From: Paraspadella gotoi
Taxonomy: Eukaryota; Chaetognatha
Length of the DNA: 64,000 bases
Direction of reading: 5' to 3'
Assembly: GCA_051294375.1 (NCBI GenBank)
Contig: CM119271.1
Coordinates: forward strand, 7,678,162 to 7,742,161
The position numbers were made by a program, and so were the translations under genes. Positions 9,304 to 22,959 of the stretch are shown in pieces. The first letter of the stretch is position 1, and every line of letters starts with the position of its first letter. The notes below the pieces were generated by a model, which was given only the letters and a program-made list of their open reading frames with translations, searched no databases and was not told the origin of the DNA.

Positions 9304-12300
9304 TCACGTGACCACGACGCCCCGACTCCTGACTGACCCGTCGTTCTCGTCGACCAGAGTCGGCCATAAGAACTGTTTGATCTCCGCGTCGTCGACGTCC
9401 GACGCCGGGTGACGCGTGTGACGATTCGGATCGAACAGCGCCTCGCCAAACTCCACCGTGGCCGAGGGAGTCACCGTTACTAATGGTGGGGGGGAGAAGA
9501 TTGATACGGAGCTGGTCGGTGGTTATTCGATGTTACAACCTAAAAACTATCTGTACGAACTCACCTAAAGCCCACGCAACTCTGACGCTGTCTTCCACAA
9601 AGTTGACCAGAGAAGCGGATTTTTTGAGAGATGGAAAATCGTAGAGGGTCTGCCAGACTTGATCGCAAACCTCCTGGAGGGATAAAGACGGAGTCTTTGA
9701 TTATTTTGCTAAATAGTAACCAGTATGAGGATACGTGAAATTTTGCCTTGAGTTCAATTTTTGGATATTAAAATTTAAACTGTAGCCCTGCAGGAGCTCT
9801 ATCAAATTCATCTGTATTAAATTTCAACAAAAATCGTTTAAACAATCCTTCTCTAACCCGATCATCACAGTCACGTCACATAAGTATTGGTTAATGGCTT
9901 ACGTAATACTTTAATAATTAATAATTTACCCCCCCATCTTCCAAACCTGAACTCCCGCCGAGAGATCGAAGCTATCCACTGTCCTCTGCAGATACGCCTC
10001 CAAGGAATCTTCCACCGCCGCCCGTCCAGGATTTTCAGCCTCCACCGACGCGGCGACAACGGGCAGCTGCAGCGCCACCCTCACTCTCGTCCACAACTCC
10101 ACGCGCGCTTTAACAGCGGCGCGAAAGGAAAGTACGATGACAGAGAAGAGCAGCTTGGTCTTGAGGTCGTCGAGACGCTCCAGGTCCGCCGGCGCCGCCT
10201 CCAAAGCCTCCAGAGACTCGAGCGTTGTGTCCTCGGCCGAGGCGAAGAGATTCTCGTAACGCTTGGTGAGGATGCGCACGGTCACGTCGCGGGCGGAGTC
10301 GGCGGCGGCGGCGACGGAAGAGGGCGTGTGGGTGACGGAGTCTCTGCGGATAGGATTTTTTTAAACCTACTTAATTTAATAGTTAATCTAACTTGGGTGT
10401 TAAAAAAAGTATTACAAAATAATTTTTAACCTTTTAATTCAGCTTAACAATTTGCATATATTACTGAAGAATTTTAAATCTCTTTATTATCAAATTATGA
10501 TTATAACATACATATTACATACATACATAACTCAACAGGAAGTTAAGTATTAAGCGGTGACAGCTTTTTCAGGGCATAAAAAAACATTATGATTTTGAGT
10601 AATTTGAATACAAACTATTTTTAAAAAAGGATGAATTAGAAATAGCTTAGTCTAATCAGTTATATTAAAAAACAATTCTCCCACCTTCCCACGCCATCAG
10701 AGCTGCTGCAGCGCGCTTCCAGTTCCGCTATCCGCGCGTTGGCCTCTTCCAGCCGGCGCCGCAGTCGGCTCGCTTCGTCCACACCGGCATCGCCTCCTTT
10801 CTCTCCTCTCTTTCGCGCGCTTCGCCCTTCGCGTTTGACGGTCCTTCGACGGTGCAGAGTGCATATGCCTTCCATGCGCGGGTTAAAGTCCAACAGCACG
10901 TCGTCCTCATCCTCTTCCTCCCCGTCGTCGTTGTTGTTGTCATCGAACGTCCTCGCCCTTCGCAGCCTCCCCGTTGGCGCCGAGGGATCAACGCGGGCGG
11001 ACGAGCCACTCCGGTCGATCTCCGCGCGACTCACGCGCATCGCTTCCAGCACTTTGACGAACCCCCGGATGTAATTTTTGAGGACGGCCGAAATATTGGC
11101 TAGATCCGGGGGTACGCTGGATGAAAGGGAAAATTAAAACCAACGTTGGGAAGGAGTGTATCATAATGATAATCATTCTATTTTTAAAGTTATATATTGT
11201 ATAATGTATATTGTACAAAATCAGACCTTTGATGGCCGTTGATGACGGTTTTGTCGGACAAATCGGTCGTCCGTCGGACACTTTTTAGCGTTCGACTCTT
11301 TTCGAAGTTGCGTGAAATGCAACAACAGATTCTGAAAAAAAAATTCCAATTTTAATTTGCAATTAGAATTTTTTCGTTTCTTTTTCTTCTTCTTTCTTTT
11401 CTCTTGATAAAATTAATGAGCGTCGATTTAAGTGATTAAGTCATAAACCAAAAGATGCTTGTTTTGCTTATCTTTCATAATGGTGGAGTTGCTCGTCACG
11501 GAGTTCTTTAGAAATTTCTTTCACATAAACTCTTCGAATACATTTTTTTTTTCAAAATAGAAAAAAATATATAATTTTTAACAATTATATAATATAGATA
11601 GATATTTACATTATTCAAAGAATACTTTATGAGAAATTTCCGCTCGATTGAATTAAAATGACCTTAAAAAACGAGCTAAGCCTAAAAGTAAAACAGTTTT
11701 TTTTCGTATTTTAAAACCTTGTCCATGTCGATGCGCTCCTTGAGTTTGTCCCTGAGTCTCGACAGGGTCGCCGTCTCCCCGTTCTCCTCTATGGCGTTGT
11801 AAATCTCCGTGTTTTTGTAAAGCCTGTCTTCCACGTCGCGTTGGTTCACCTGGAGGCGCCGAGGGGGCGTGGCTGTGTTTATCTGTCTGGTTCTTTTGTT
11901 TTGTTTTTTAGTCTTGTTCGCTCTTTTTTCGTCGAGGACCTCCGAGTTTTTTTAAAATATTTTTTTCTAAGATTGTCTCAATTTAAATTCTCTTGCTTTG
12001 TACTTTTCTTTATTACATTTTTATTTATTTTTTAATTTGTACCTCCATGAGTCTTTGGTGACTGTCGATGGACGGCTTTCTTGTGACCGATTGCGCTCGA
12101 CTCGTCGAGTTCGCTCTCCCGCCTGACCTTCCCTTGAGCCTGTTCGATGTCAGGCCGAGAGCATCGACTCGCTTTAGCGCCGCCTTGTGTTTGGCGGCGA
12201 CGACTTCCAACTCGGATCGCAGCGCCTCCGCCAGCGGCGTCATGGCGCCGTTGGATGAAGATTCCGTCATGGTGTGCCGACCCATGTCGTTCAGGCAACT

Positions 12301-14637
12301 GCGTTGGTTTGGTTTGGTTTGGGGAAAAGAGTATAAAAATTAGATAAAAAATTATAAATTGAAAGAAGCGATTACAGAAATTGTCAGAATGATGATATTT
12401 AGTATAAAACGAAAACGTATAGACTATAGCGGAAGGTACCGCTTCAACGTTTTAGTAAAATGATTTCTACTTCCAATTATTATTACGTGATTAAAAGCTT
12501 TTTTCTCTTCTGTGTGCATTTGTTACTAATGTAATCGCTCAAAGCCAAGGCCTTGATCCAAAAATGACAAGAACCACCTCCGTCGACGCCTTACCTATCC
12601 AAAATGCGTTTCCGTTTGAGTAAGTACTTCTTCACCATTGGATCCATGAGGGACAAGACGCGAACGACGTTGCCGACGCTTCGATCCGTTCGCTTTTCTG
12701 GATTTGAAGATTTTTTTTTTTTAAATATTTTGTAATATTCTAATTAAGAATGGAAAGATTAGAATAAGCGATAAGCGAAAATTTTTATTTTGTTAAAAAT
12801 TGCAAGCTTTTAAGCGATGCCCCCTCTCACTGTCTCACACCCACCGCACAATGGGCTATTTTGAAAAAAAAAAAGGCCTCCATGCTCCAGGTTAACGCCC
12901 TACTCCTGAGCTTCGTCCGCCTATCTCGCGCCCAGACTATAGTCGTTAAAGCTGGGTAGCAAGGCTGTATGAAATTTTACGTTATCCTACAATGTATTCA
13001 ATGAAACCCCCCACCCCCACACCTTCGACTCCCTTCCTCTCATCCTCGACGGTCGCGTAATGTCGCACGATCCTCATAGCAATCGCCTCCGAATGACGAC
13101 TCACGAAACTCGTGGCGCCCTCGTCCGAGTTCGTGCAGACGTGAAGGAGGCTCGCTTCGATCACCTACACAAATGGAGATATACGAGTTTAGATGTTTTT
13201 TTCCCCGCTGTTTATTTATTTATTTAGTTTTTTTTCTGTTTTTCATATTTTTTTTTCTTTCTGTAATTTTTTTTTGCAAATTATATCAATTTTTTCCTTC
13301 TTTCTTTTGTTTTTTTGTTTTTTTTGTTTTTAATTTTTTTTTCTTTCTTGTATTTTTCTTTTTCTTCGCTTCGCTTCCCCTCCATTTTCTTTTTTTTTCA
13401 CCTCTCACTCGAAGCCCCTCGATACAACCCCTAGACAACCCCCTCGCTCGAACAAACGATCAACCGCGCAGCTAAAAAAAAAATGACGACGTGAGAGAAA
13501 AATAGACGGGAGAAAGAAAAACTTTCCGACAAGCAAAAAAAGGGATCAGGGTGTTCACACAGTGCACAGTGTAGTACAAATGGTAAGTGAGAAGAAAAGG
13601 AACGGTGGTGAAAAAAAACGGTTGGGACGAGACGAGCCTTTAAAGCGATGAGAGGCTGAAACGAGAACCACCTTAGGTAGTCAAAAGAGTGCAGACCGAA
13701 CCGCCATCTAGTGTGAGAATCGCAGGAGCGGAAAAGTGCGTGAACAGGGGGTTGTCGAACCAAGGATGGGGATGAAGGATGGGGACCAAGGATGGGGATG
13801 AAGGATGGGGACCAAGGATGGGGATGAAGAGTGAATTCCCTGACAAAAAAGGTCGATGCCAAAACCGGATGAGATCAAAAGGACCCGGGCGAATATGATC
13901 AATGATTTACGGCCAAAAACGAAGGCTGGCCGAGATATTTATAGGAGGGAGGAAGGGAGGGAGGGAGAGAGAGAGAGACACACGCGTGCTGCGGATTCAT
14001 TATTGATGACTATGAAGGGGAGTGAGAAAAGAGGAAGAGAGAAAGAAAAAAAGGGGGGGGCAGGGAAGAAAGAATTATCGACCTTTAACTTTTTCCGCGT
14101 TTAGAAGTTTCTTGTTTATAAACATCGTTTGCTCGATGAGTAAACGCGGTCTCGCGCGCGGTACTCGGGGAGTTCACGCGCCAAAGTTCGCACGGAGTTT
14201 TTTTTTGGGGGGGGGCTAAGTATCTTTGCGTAGACAAATGGGACCCGGGGGATTATTTTGCCTACAATTTCATTGCTGAATCACGCTCTTGAAGCCGCGG
14301 TGTAACCCTAGTTTCATTTTTTAAAGATTTAAAAAAAATATCACTTTTGCTCGTCTGGTAAAGGAGATATAAGCTTTTTTTCCCCCCCGTATTTTGTCTC
14401 CGATAATGATTTCAAGTTCAAATACAGAAAAGCGCATCTCTAATTAAAAAATCATCAAATCGACATAACATCGAACGAAAAAAGTAAAAAAATCACTTTT
14501 TTTCCCACGATTCTTAAGATTTAAACGAATCGAAAGAAAATCGATTTGATCTTTTTTTTCCAGAACTGTAATCACTTTTTTTTTAATTGACGGATTTAAT
14601 AAAATGAACGGAAAAAACCATTGAGTCCGTCTCGGTC

Positions 14638-14668
<31 letters not shown>

Positions 14669-15433
14669 TCCCTCTCCCCCATTCAAACCTCAATCGATTC
14701 AGGGATGTTGGACAGTAGAATTTCCATGGAAATATGTGGGAGCACGTTGAAGAAGAATCCTTTGGCATCGAGCGATTGGAAAAACGTGGCGCACTCTGCG
14801 AATCTGGATCGAGAAATTGGAGAAAAAAAAAAAGATCGTGAGGATTTGAATAAAACCGATGATTAAAAATGAATAAAGATGGAGACGAATGGATTAAAAT
14901 TAAAACGAAGCGGAATGCAGACATTTTAAAATTTATAGGAAATATTACTATACTTAGCTCAAGGAAAGAAACATGTTTACTCAGTGATTAGAATATTTAC
15001 AAAAATTGTCTTTTGTCCGGAATAAAAACAGCGATTGAATTTTTTTCCCCCCTTTTTTTCTTTCTTTATTTATTTCTTTATTTCTTTATTCCTTTATTAC
15101 TTTCTGTATTTATTTCTTTCTTTCTTTTTGTATTTCTTTATTTCTTGATTTCTTGATTTATTTATTTTTTTTTTTTTGAAAGTGAATAGAATCTTTTTTT
15201 ATTTTTATTTTTCACGGACGAAAGAAAATCTCACGGGATTCTCATTCACAAGTCGTTGAATGATTGGGAATATTTAAGGGTGAGATTTCTGAATATTTCC
15301 ATCTTCAGTTTACTTAGACGGCTGCACGAATAGCCTTCACTAGCGATGTCAGCTTCGCCCTTTACTCTGGTAACCATCACCTGCGCGTCTGCAAGAGTAA
15401 GAGCGTCCTCCGAATCACCGCGTCCGTTTCCAT
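9304..15433 (-). CDS. MIEAP/SPATA18-like protein (mitochondria-eating protein domain), about 670 aa
   Basis: Eleven minus-strand exons: 15381-15433 (ATG, A at -3 and G at +4), 14689-14803, 13023-13164, 12595-12697, 12043-12298, 11718-11849, 11227-11331, 10685-11116, 9947-10343, 9565-9673, 9304-9479. Phases agree at all joins except around exons 6-8, where one or two boundaries are wrong or a base is missing. The last three exons resemble the MIEAP C-terminal domain: a helix with FRAAVKARVELW, then LVNFVEDSVRVAWAL, then FDPNRHTRHPASD and the FLWPTLVDENDG segment close to the stop, in the order of human SPATA18 (family knowledge). The middle carries an acidic run and a coiled coil ending in RRRLEEANARIAELEARC. 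The first half matches nothing I know. In mammals MIEAP controls mitochondrial quality at the outer membrane; that role here is inference. Confidence 0.68.
13759..13829. repeat. 26-bp tandem repeat, about 2.7 copies
   Basis: The unit ACCAAGGATGGGGATGAAGG plus six more bases (ATGGGG) repeats head to tail in the second intron of the MIEAP-like gene. Copies are nearly identical, so the array is young. Confidence 0.85.
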
Positions 15434-15792
15434 AGTTCGTTTTTATGTTTAGAACTTTTGTTTGTTTTGGTTTTTTAGTTCGTTGTTTGTCCGCGAGAGA
15501 GATCGACGGTTTTAAGAGTTTTTCCCGCTTCGAATCGCTCCGTCGGGTCGCGTATATTTCACTTTCATACTTTTTTTCATTTAGAAAGAAAGAAATGTTT
15601 TTTTTCCCCGTTTTTTTTTTAATATTCGCGGGGCATTTAAGGAATTCCGCTGGGGGAAAAATGTTTATGTATATTTTTCATTTTACGCGAGAAATAAAAA
15701 AAAATAAAAAAACATTTGCTTTTTCGTTTGGAAAATCGGACGGGATAGATTTTGAAATAGAAAAAGAAAACCACGATGAGATATATAGAGTT

Positions 15793-15868
<76 letters not shown>

Positions 15869-15956
15869 TTACGTGTGTGATTTGGGAAAAAATATATTCA
15901 TAAAACTAGATAATGGACACTGGTGAGTGAATAAGATTTGAATGATAAGCGAGACA

Positions 15957-16026
<70 letters not shown>

Positions 16027-16673
16027 GAGAAAAAAAAGAAGAGTCTCTTCTGTCGATTAAGGAAGGATTTATCTCGGTTTCGTTTCCGCCCTCCTGCGCG
16101 TCGAGAGGGAAAAGAGAAAGGAAAAGGAAAAGAGAAAAGGAAAAGGAAAATAAAAATATAATAAAAAGGGGGAAAAAAAAAAAGATGAACATAAAGTTGT
16201 AGCCTAAGTATTTTTTTTTCTATATTCATTTCTTCATCTTTTCTCGCCTTTTTGCAGGAGACGACGTCACGAGCCACGCCCACTTTTTAATCTTTCATCG
16301 CGCGTCATTTTAATCCATTTTTATTCCCTTTTTATTTCGTCGATGACGGTTTTTAAGGCGACGAAATGACGTCGACCCGAGACCAAAGTCAAAGTGGAAT
16401 TCTGCGCTTCGGTGGTCGTTGGAGTTTCTCGCTGTTGCGGAAGGAAAAGTCGACGATCTGTTTACGCGTTTAAATTTAAGTAAGTTTAAATTTAAGTAAG
16501 TTCGCGTCTTTAATTTTTTTTCTTATTCAGAAACTCGTTTTTAGCAAGAAAGAAAAAAAATTACCGGTCTTTCAACAAAAAAATATTTGTTCTTATGAAT
16601 ACGTATTTCTTAGTCTTAGAGCAGAATTTCAATCAAGTTGCAGAAGTGCTTCGTGTTTATCAAAAGTCCACGC

Positions 16674-16765
<92 letters not shown>

Positions 16766-16871
16766 AGTGTGAAAAGCGAAGGCGAGTTTGTAATTACCAG
16801 GAAAACGCCTCTTGTCTCGAAACGAACAGGTGGCAGATTAAACGTTTTCGATTACACGCTGGGATTACACT

Positions 16872-16951
<80 letters not shown>

Positions 16952-17065
16952 GCTCTTTTCTTTCCCTCCCCTTAGTCGCCTGCGTCCGTTTACCAAAATC
17001 CTGGTAAAAATACAGACGATTTATTATGTTTCCTTTTTGTGTCTCTTCTCAATCTTCTTCAAAAC
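15434..17065. other. Microsatellite-rich intergenic region
   Basis: It contains long GA runs at 15796-15868, 15959-16022 and 16677-16761, a CT run at 16875-16951, and T-rich tracts. The long Ser/Leu or Arg/Glu frames over these runs are translations of dinucleotide repeats, not genes. Confidence 0.75.
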
Positions 17066-17067
17066 AC

Positions 17068-17185
17068 CACCCGTCCCTCAAGAAGACTTACACAGCGAAC
17101 TCACCCGCCTAGACGTCGGAGGCCGAAAAGCGACGAAGACATCGTCCGAGTCGTCCCGCGGTTCGGACGGCGAGAAAACCGCGGG
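17068..17185 (+). CDS. Possible isolated exon (acceptor ... donor), product unknown
   Basis: A pyrimidine/A-rich stretch ends in CCCTCAAG at 17084, followed by a short open frame (EDLHSELTRLDVGGRK..., Ser/Lys-rich) that ends at a good donor, GCGG|GTGAGA, at about 17184. It is GC-rich against its surroundings. No partner exon is visible because error-rich duplicated sequence follows. Low confidence; the reverse strand also has a donor-like site here. Confidence 0.25.
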
Positions 17186-17565
17186 TGAGAGAGAGAGAGA
17201 GAGAGAGGAGAGAAGAAGAGAGAGAGAGAGGAGGAGAGAGATGAGAGAGAGAGAAGAGAGAGAGAGAGAGAGGAAAAGAAAGAGAGTGAAAAAGTGTGAA
17301 AGAGAAAGAAAGCGAGAGAGTAAAAGAGAGAAAGATAGAAAGAAAGAGAGAGAGTTAAAATAAAAAGTGCAAATATTCAAACGTCAAAGCTTAAAAAAAA
17401 AGGCTCAAGGAATTCTAGCGGATGAAAAAAGAAACACCTGCCGAAGAAAAAGAAAAACGTGAAAAAAAAGTCTGCATTCTCGAGAAATGAGCGCGAGAAA
17501 AATCTGGTTCTAACCCGAGAATCTCAATAGTTAAAGAAGAAAACATTTTCTCGATTGTTGCGACG

Positions 17566-18470
17566 GCCGTCCACGGCCGACGGGCGGCTCCGGCGGGCCG
17601 AGACGGCGCGGCTGAAAGCGGCGCTACTGCAGGAAGAGGACGATACCGGTCAGTCGACGTAAGGAGAGGAAGACATCAAGAAATCTCGGCTCCGACCCTC
17701 TCTCTCCTTACCAAGCCGGCGTCCCAGTCGGCGATTCCACTCGATGAATCGTCGGCGCCGATGTTGAGGGGCTCTGAGGGAAGGCGTCGGCTCGCGGCGG
17801 CGCCAGTCGTTAGGGCGTCGATCCAGCCGCAGCACCTCCAGATACCAGCGCTGTGTACCTGTGAGAAGTCGGGACTCTGGACCCAGCGCTCAATTCGGTG
17901 ACGGGACTCGAAAGAGGCTCGTCCGGGAGATGGCGCGCGTCGGATCTTCGAGGGCGGAACCGCCTGCGGGACTCCGCTTGTACGACCGCCGTGGAGCCGA
18001 GATGCCGAGTGTAGCCGGGAAGTCGATAGTCCCAACGACCCCGCCGAAGTTGAATACTGCAGAAGGTCGGCGTCGTTAGCGACGCCAGTTGGAGTAGTAA
18101 CCGGAGTAAGACGGCCGTACGTTTGTGTTTTTTATCAGTGTTCGATAATATTAGTACGGTAGTTCGTATCCGAAGGCGCAATCTGGTCGCGTTGAGTCCC
18201 GGGACTCAGTAAGACGTGGCGGTGGTAGCGATAGGCCGGCCCTTGTAGGAGCGGAGACTGCAGTATAACGAGCTCGTAGGTATGGGTCAGTAGTTGGTCG
18301 AAGGAGTATGCTAGTACTTGGCTGCGCGACTCGACGCGCTGTTCTTGTCGGCTTTGGTGGATGCGTGGAGCGCTTGTCTTGTTCCACGCCGCCGAGTATT
18401 CCTGAGTAAGCCAGGGGCGCGAGCGTTCCCGTAGCGACGCAATACTCGGATGCTGTTCTGAATTGCATTT
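17566..18470 (-). pseudogene. Inverted, insertion-riddled copy A of the second Tyr-rich ORF (34707-35465)
   Basis: The reverse complement follows 34.71-35.46 kb base for base over long words, for example the block with CTCGGCTCCACGGCGGTCGT, but carries a one-base insertion about every 5-15 bases, so no frame survives. The lesions are mostly single extra bases rather than substitutions. That is the error profile of raw long reads more than of neutral decay. Either a dead duplicate or an assembly artefact; I favour the latter. Confidence 0.7.
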
Positions 18471-20239
18471 TTTTGTGGCAACTGTCTGGAGGCCTGTGGG
18501 CAAATTGGTGGGAGGGTAGGGCTGGTTCGTGCGCGATCCGTACTAAGGAATCTTCGCAGGTCTTGGGCTTACGATGGGAAATGGCCGAAGGCGAGGAAGC
18601 CGTTCCATTTTGGTGCCAAAACTAGACGTCGAGTTTAGTTGAGAATGTGGATCAAGTCAGAAGGGGAGGATTCAACCGAAAGAATGTTGTGCGTAGAAGG
18701 AAAAGACCTTGCCGAAACTGAAGGTTTCATGTGAAAAAGTCGAGGGATCTACACGGGCGGGGTACTTCCGTAGAAGTGCTGTATGGGGATGGACTAAGAG
18801 AGAGAAAAAGGAGAAATCAGAGTATGTTTCAACGAAGTTTAGTTTAGTGTGTTTTCCACCTTCTCTCAAATTGTTTTTTTTTTCTGCTGTCAATCCGATA
18901 ATTCGTTTTCTCACTGAGTTTCCATTTTGCGAGGAATTTTATTTATTGGTATTTCCTCTCCGCTGAGTGACTAAGGTTACGACATAAAACTTTAAAGAAA
19001 AACATCGCAAGTTATAATTCAGAAGACAATTCCTCTCTGTGGAAACAAACGCATAAGGAACCACCGACTGTCGGCACGTGTTCGTAAATGTTGACGTGCC
19101 GCAAAATAGAAAGATGGGAGATGATTATACTATTCGGAGCCGACAGTTCTGTCGTCGGCAATAGCCTCGGTCGTTTGTTTTCATGATTGAGAATGGACTA
19201 TACGGAAAAATGGCTAATACAGGATTATGTTCCAAAGGTGTAAGGATTTTAAAAAGAACGCATTACGCAGGCTCGTGCCGCCAATGCACACGGTAGAGGT
19301 GTTGGTTTAAAAAACTACGAAGTATCGACAGAGTGTTGACCAGATTGGATTTGGCACCGAAGATTGAGGTGGTCAACCCCCGAGCCGTTCGTTAGGGAAT
19401 TTGCACCACAGAGTTTTGAGTGCCGGTCCTCTCGAACGATAAGACGGGGCAGGAAAAGCATTAGTGTCGAGTTTGGGTTGGTAGCGGGGCAACCTTTTTC
19501 TGAGCAAATGAATCACAAAAACTACGACACTCGTTTTTAGAAAGAAGAAAACCGCACAAAGAAGAAGAGCAACACACTATTCTCATTACCAAGAGGACGA
19601 TCAAGCTGAGCCACAAGCTCCTCGTATGAATCTAAGATGGATCGCATGTATGACAGATTGGAGGAAATGTTGCACATTACTAAAAGTAAATGGCAACCAT
19701 TACTAAAAGTAAATGCAACATTTACTAAAAGTTACTGTACAGGATTACCTATCAACCGATTACTATGAATATCTAGTTTTGCGCTTTATAATAAGTTTTC
19801 AACAATAATGTATACTTTAGTTCTTGTTTATGTATTTCTTTGTTTCTTTTATGTTTATGAACTAAATTTTGTTATATTTTCTCACTTTCAGTCTTTTTTT
19901 TTTTGCCTAATCGGCTTCTTAACGCTGCCATGCAGTATTGTAATAATGCAATCACTTCCATTGTTCTATTATTGAGGAATTCATGCTGGTTTTTCGATTC
20001 TCTTTCCGTCGTTCGCGAGTGCCCGTGAGTAGATAACTAAACGGACAATATGAGGGCCATCGGCGGCGGTTTAAAAACGCCTCTATCGCCGAGGACAGGT
20101 AAGGCTCGCTCGCTGATATCTCTTTTTTATTATCCCTTCCTTTGATTTCTGAGTCTGCTCTCCCGGGTCATCTTGGCAGTCAGTCATACGCATGGTACCC
20201 GTTCGAAAAACATTTCCTCCCCCATCTCGATTTTTCAAC
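18471..20239. other. Spacer between the two halves of copy A
   Basis: It corresponds in position to the spacer between the two ORFs of the clean locus (34251-34706) but is about four times longer. It includes short repeats of ATTACTAAAAGTAAATG near 19.68-19.73 kb. No coding sequence is supported. Confidence 0.45.
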
Positions 20240-21240
20240 CACGCTTAGCCACCTGGAGATGAGGGTTGACCACTGCGACCGTGAGGGATTGCTTTAATGA
20301 CACTGCGCTCGCCATGGAAGATAGCCCCTCGACCCCAACTTCCTCGTCCGATCGAGGGACCGGGAAATCTCTTGCTGCCTGCAGGATATCTGTTTTGCCC
20401 GACTCTGCCGTCGTCGTCGTCTGTCGCCGCCTCGACCAACTCTGCGTCCCATGCCGGGAGTCCAAAGTCCATAGCGCTGCTCCGTAAAGGACCGGCTGCA
20501 TCGGTGGCGCCGCTAATATGGGTGCGCGCACGACCGCCGCCGTGGCAGAACCGCACCCGCCGCAATTACTGTCTGGGACGCATTCGAGTGACATCCTGGC
20601 AGAGGGCGGCGGCGTTGGACCCGGCCGGGCGCCACATTCTTTCGTTCCGCGCGGCTCGTACGTTTGCCCGTTCGTGCCCACGGATATTCTCCTGGAGCAA
20701 CGGCGGCCTGATCGCCAAGGACGTCATTGTCGCGCCGTAAAGTTATATCGGCCGTTGAGAGAAATTGGCTGCGCTCGCTTCGAGTGGCGCCCTTGCATAT
20801 GACGAGAGCCCGTAGCCTTGCGAAGTCTCATTTCCACATCGCACTGACGCATGTTTTACCCACTCCGGCCCGACTCTTTAGGGAGAGCTCTCTCGCCCTC
20901 GTGCCGGTACTCTGCCACCATCTGTTCGCTTGACCTCCCACGACAGGGTTGGACGTGTTAGCGTTGTCTGCGCTCTCGAGGAGGCGTCATGCGGACGGCC
21001 GAAGCGGCGTGAGCTCATTTACCTCGGACGGAGGAGTAGCGACTCAGCCGGTCGCTCGTCATGTAGGGTCGGCCTGGCCTTGCCGAACGGGACGGCTCCG
21101 TCGCCTCCGTACTTGTTTGGTGAATACTTCAAAGGGCTGCTGTTAGACCGGGTTGTAAGCTTGCTCCAGCTTCGTCGGAGTGGTACGGATTTTGGAGAGA
21201 AGGAAGGGGACACTTGCGAACGCTGTTAGGGGGCGAGAGG
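20240..21240 (-). pseudogene. Inverted, insertion-riddled copy A of the first Tyr-rich ORF (33530-34240)
   Basis: The reverse complement matches the start region of the clean gene, including the upstream CT run and the CTAACAGCGT block. The clean start AAAATGCCGTACC reads AAAATCCGTACC here, so the ATG is lost by a single missing base. Many more one-base insertions follow. It has the same orientation and order as copy B. Confidence 0.7.
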
Positions 21241-21253
21241 GAGAGAGAGAAAG

Positions 21254-21294
<41 letters not shown>

Positions 21295-21318
21295 GAGAGG
21301 ATGCAGAAGAGATAGATA

Positions 21319-21343
21319 NNNNNNNNNNNNNNNNNNNNNNNNN
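21319..21343. other. Assembly gap (25 N)
   Basis: A run of exactly 25 N, inside a GA microsatellite next to copy A. The true size is unknown. Confidence 0.99.
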
Positions 21344-22789
21344 GAGAGACGCGATCCGCCAGGGCGAAATCAGAGTTTCCGACTTTGGAAGGCGAACAAA
21401 AGGCAAACAAAGACGGAATCTCGAGGTGAAAAAATCGAGAGTCGCCGCCGATTATAAATGACCGAGATTAGATGGAAAAGAGTCGAAATTAACAAAATTT
21501 ACAAAAAATAAAACCAACGATTGACATGTAATTTATTCGGGTTAATTCTTTCGCTCAGCCCTCGGAGCCTAAAGCGCCGTTCCTTTGTTCAAAAGCGAAT
21601 AACTTATTTTTGGGAAACAAACACAAAATGAGAGCAAGAAAATTTAAACGGCCAAGAAATCCAAGTTTAGCTCTAATAGTGCCTTTTTAAGGTTCAATTA
21701 AATAGAGATTTCAATGAAAAAGTGCGACCATTCACCAATAATGTAAACTCTGACGAAATAGAAATAAGGTTATAAAACTTTCTCGGAGTTGGATAGTTGG
21801 CGAGTGTAAAAAGTAGGCATTGGAGAAATAAAACTATGCGAGTCGAATCCTGACGCTTTCGCTCACGATAGTCTCTTGGGCAGACGAATTCTCGTTTCAG
21901 ACTTCGTGGGCAAAAGAATTTGAAGTTCTAAAAAAAAAATAAAGAAAACAAAAAGAAACGGAGACAAAATCTTTGTCAAAGAAAGACGATGACAAAAACG
22001 AAATGGTAACACCGCGCGTCGACTAACATAAATAGTTTTGGCTAAAAAAAATGGGGGGTGTTGATATCCATTCGTGGAAGATAAATTGATGATTGCGCGA
22101 TTGGGGTTTTCGAAATTAATTGGGTTATTCGAAAATAGAATTAGGCCGAACTTAATATAAATGCCAATGCATATCCACGATCCAAATTGAGGATTAGCCG
22201 ACCCTTAATTAAATCATCCAATTAATTAATTCAAAATTAGATTTAGCGCCGGAACCTTTATTAAGATCATCCGTATATTATTTAATAATTAGAATTAGTT
22301 GAAACATATAATTAATCCATGCAATGTTTCCAGTCAAAAAGCTTGGATGTTACGCGCGAGCTAGTAATTTAAATGCTCATTAATCATATCAAATTGGATT
22401 AAGCCGACTTAATTAAATCATCATTATCATCAAAATTGCGATTAAGCATTATTAAGCATTAATTAAAAATCATACAATTATTATCAAAATTAGATTAAGC
22501 CGACTTAATTAAATCCATTATTATCATCAAAATTGATATAAGCCAACTATTATCAATTAAATCATCATCATCGAATCATCATTAATTAAATCATCATTAT
22601 CATCAAAATTAGATTAGCAGACTTAATTAAATAATCATTATCCTACTCAGTCTATTTATATACCAAAACATATCGAATGATGACAACGACGCTTATCCAC
22701 AACCATGTCACCGACCTTGACGACGATGTCGACGACGACGTTGGGGGCAGAAAAGATGACAACGACGCGAGTCATTGGTGACCGGAGTC
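21344..22789. other. AT-rich spacer with degenerate short repeats
   Basis: Between 22.2 and 22.65 kb the sequence loops through variants of AATTAAATCATCATTATCATC and GATTAAGCCGACTTAATT, a decayed simple-sequence field. No gene is visible. Confidence 0.55.
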
Positions 22790-22872
22790 AAATAACTTCA
22801 GAGAGTGGAGGTGGACAATCTTGAGCGAAGGCGGAAATCCTCCAAAACAAATCCCCGGGTCTTAAAATTCCA

Positions 22873-22959
<87 letters not shown>

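Noticed and set aside
13759-13829. CRISPR-like array
   Set aside because: A head-to-tail tandem repeat without spacers, in an intron of an animal gene.
15780-17400. Long open frames of Ser-Leu or Arg-Glu repeats here and at 29.6, 31.6, 32.2-32.6, 37.2-38.2 and 55 kb
   Set aside because: They are translations of CT/GA dinucleotide runs, open on both strands, with no other coding features.
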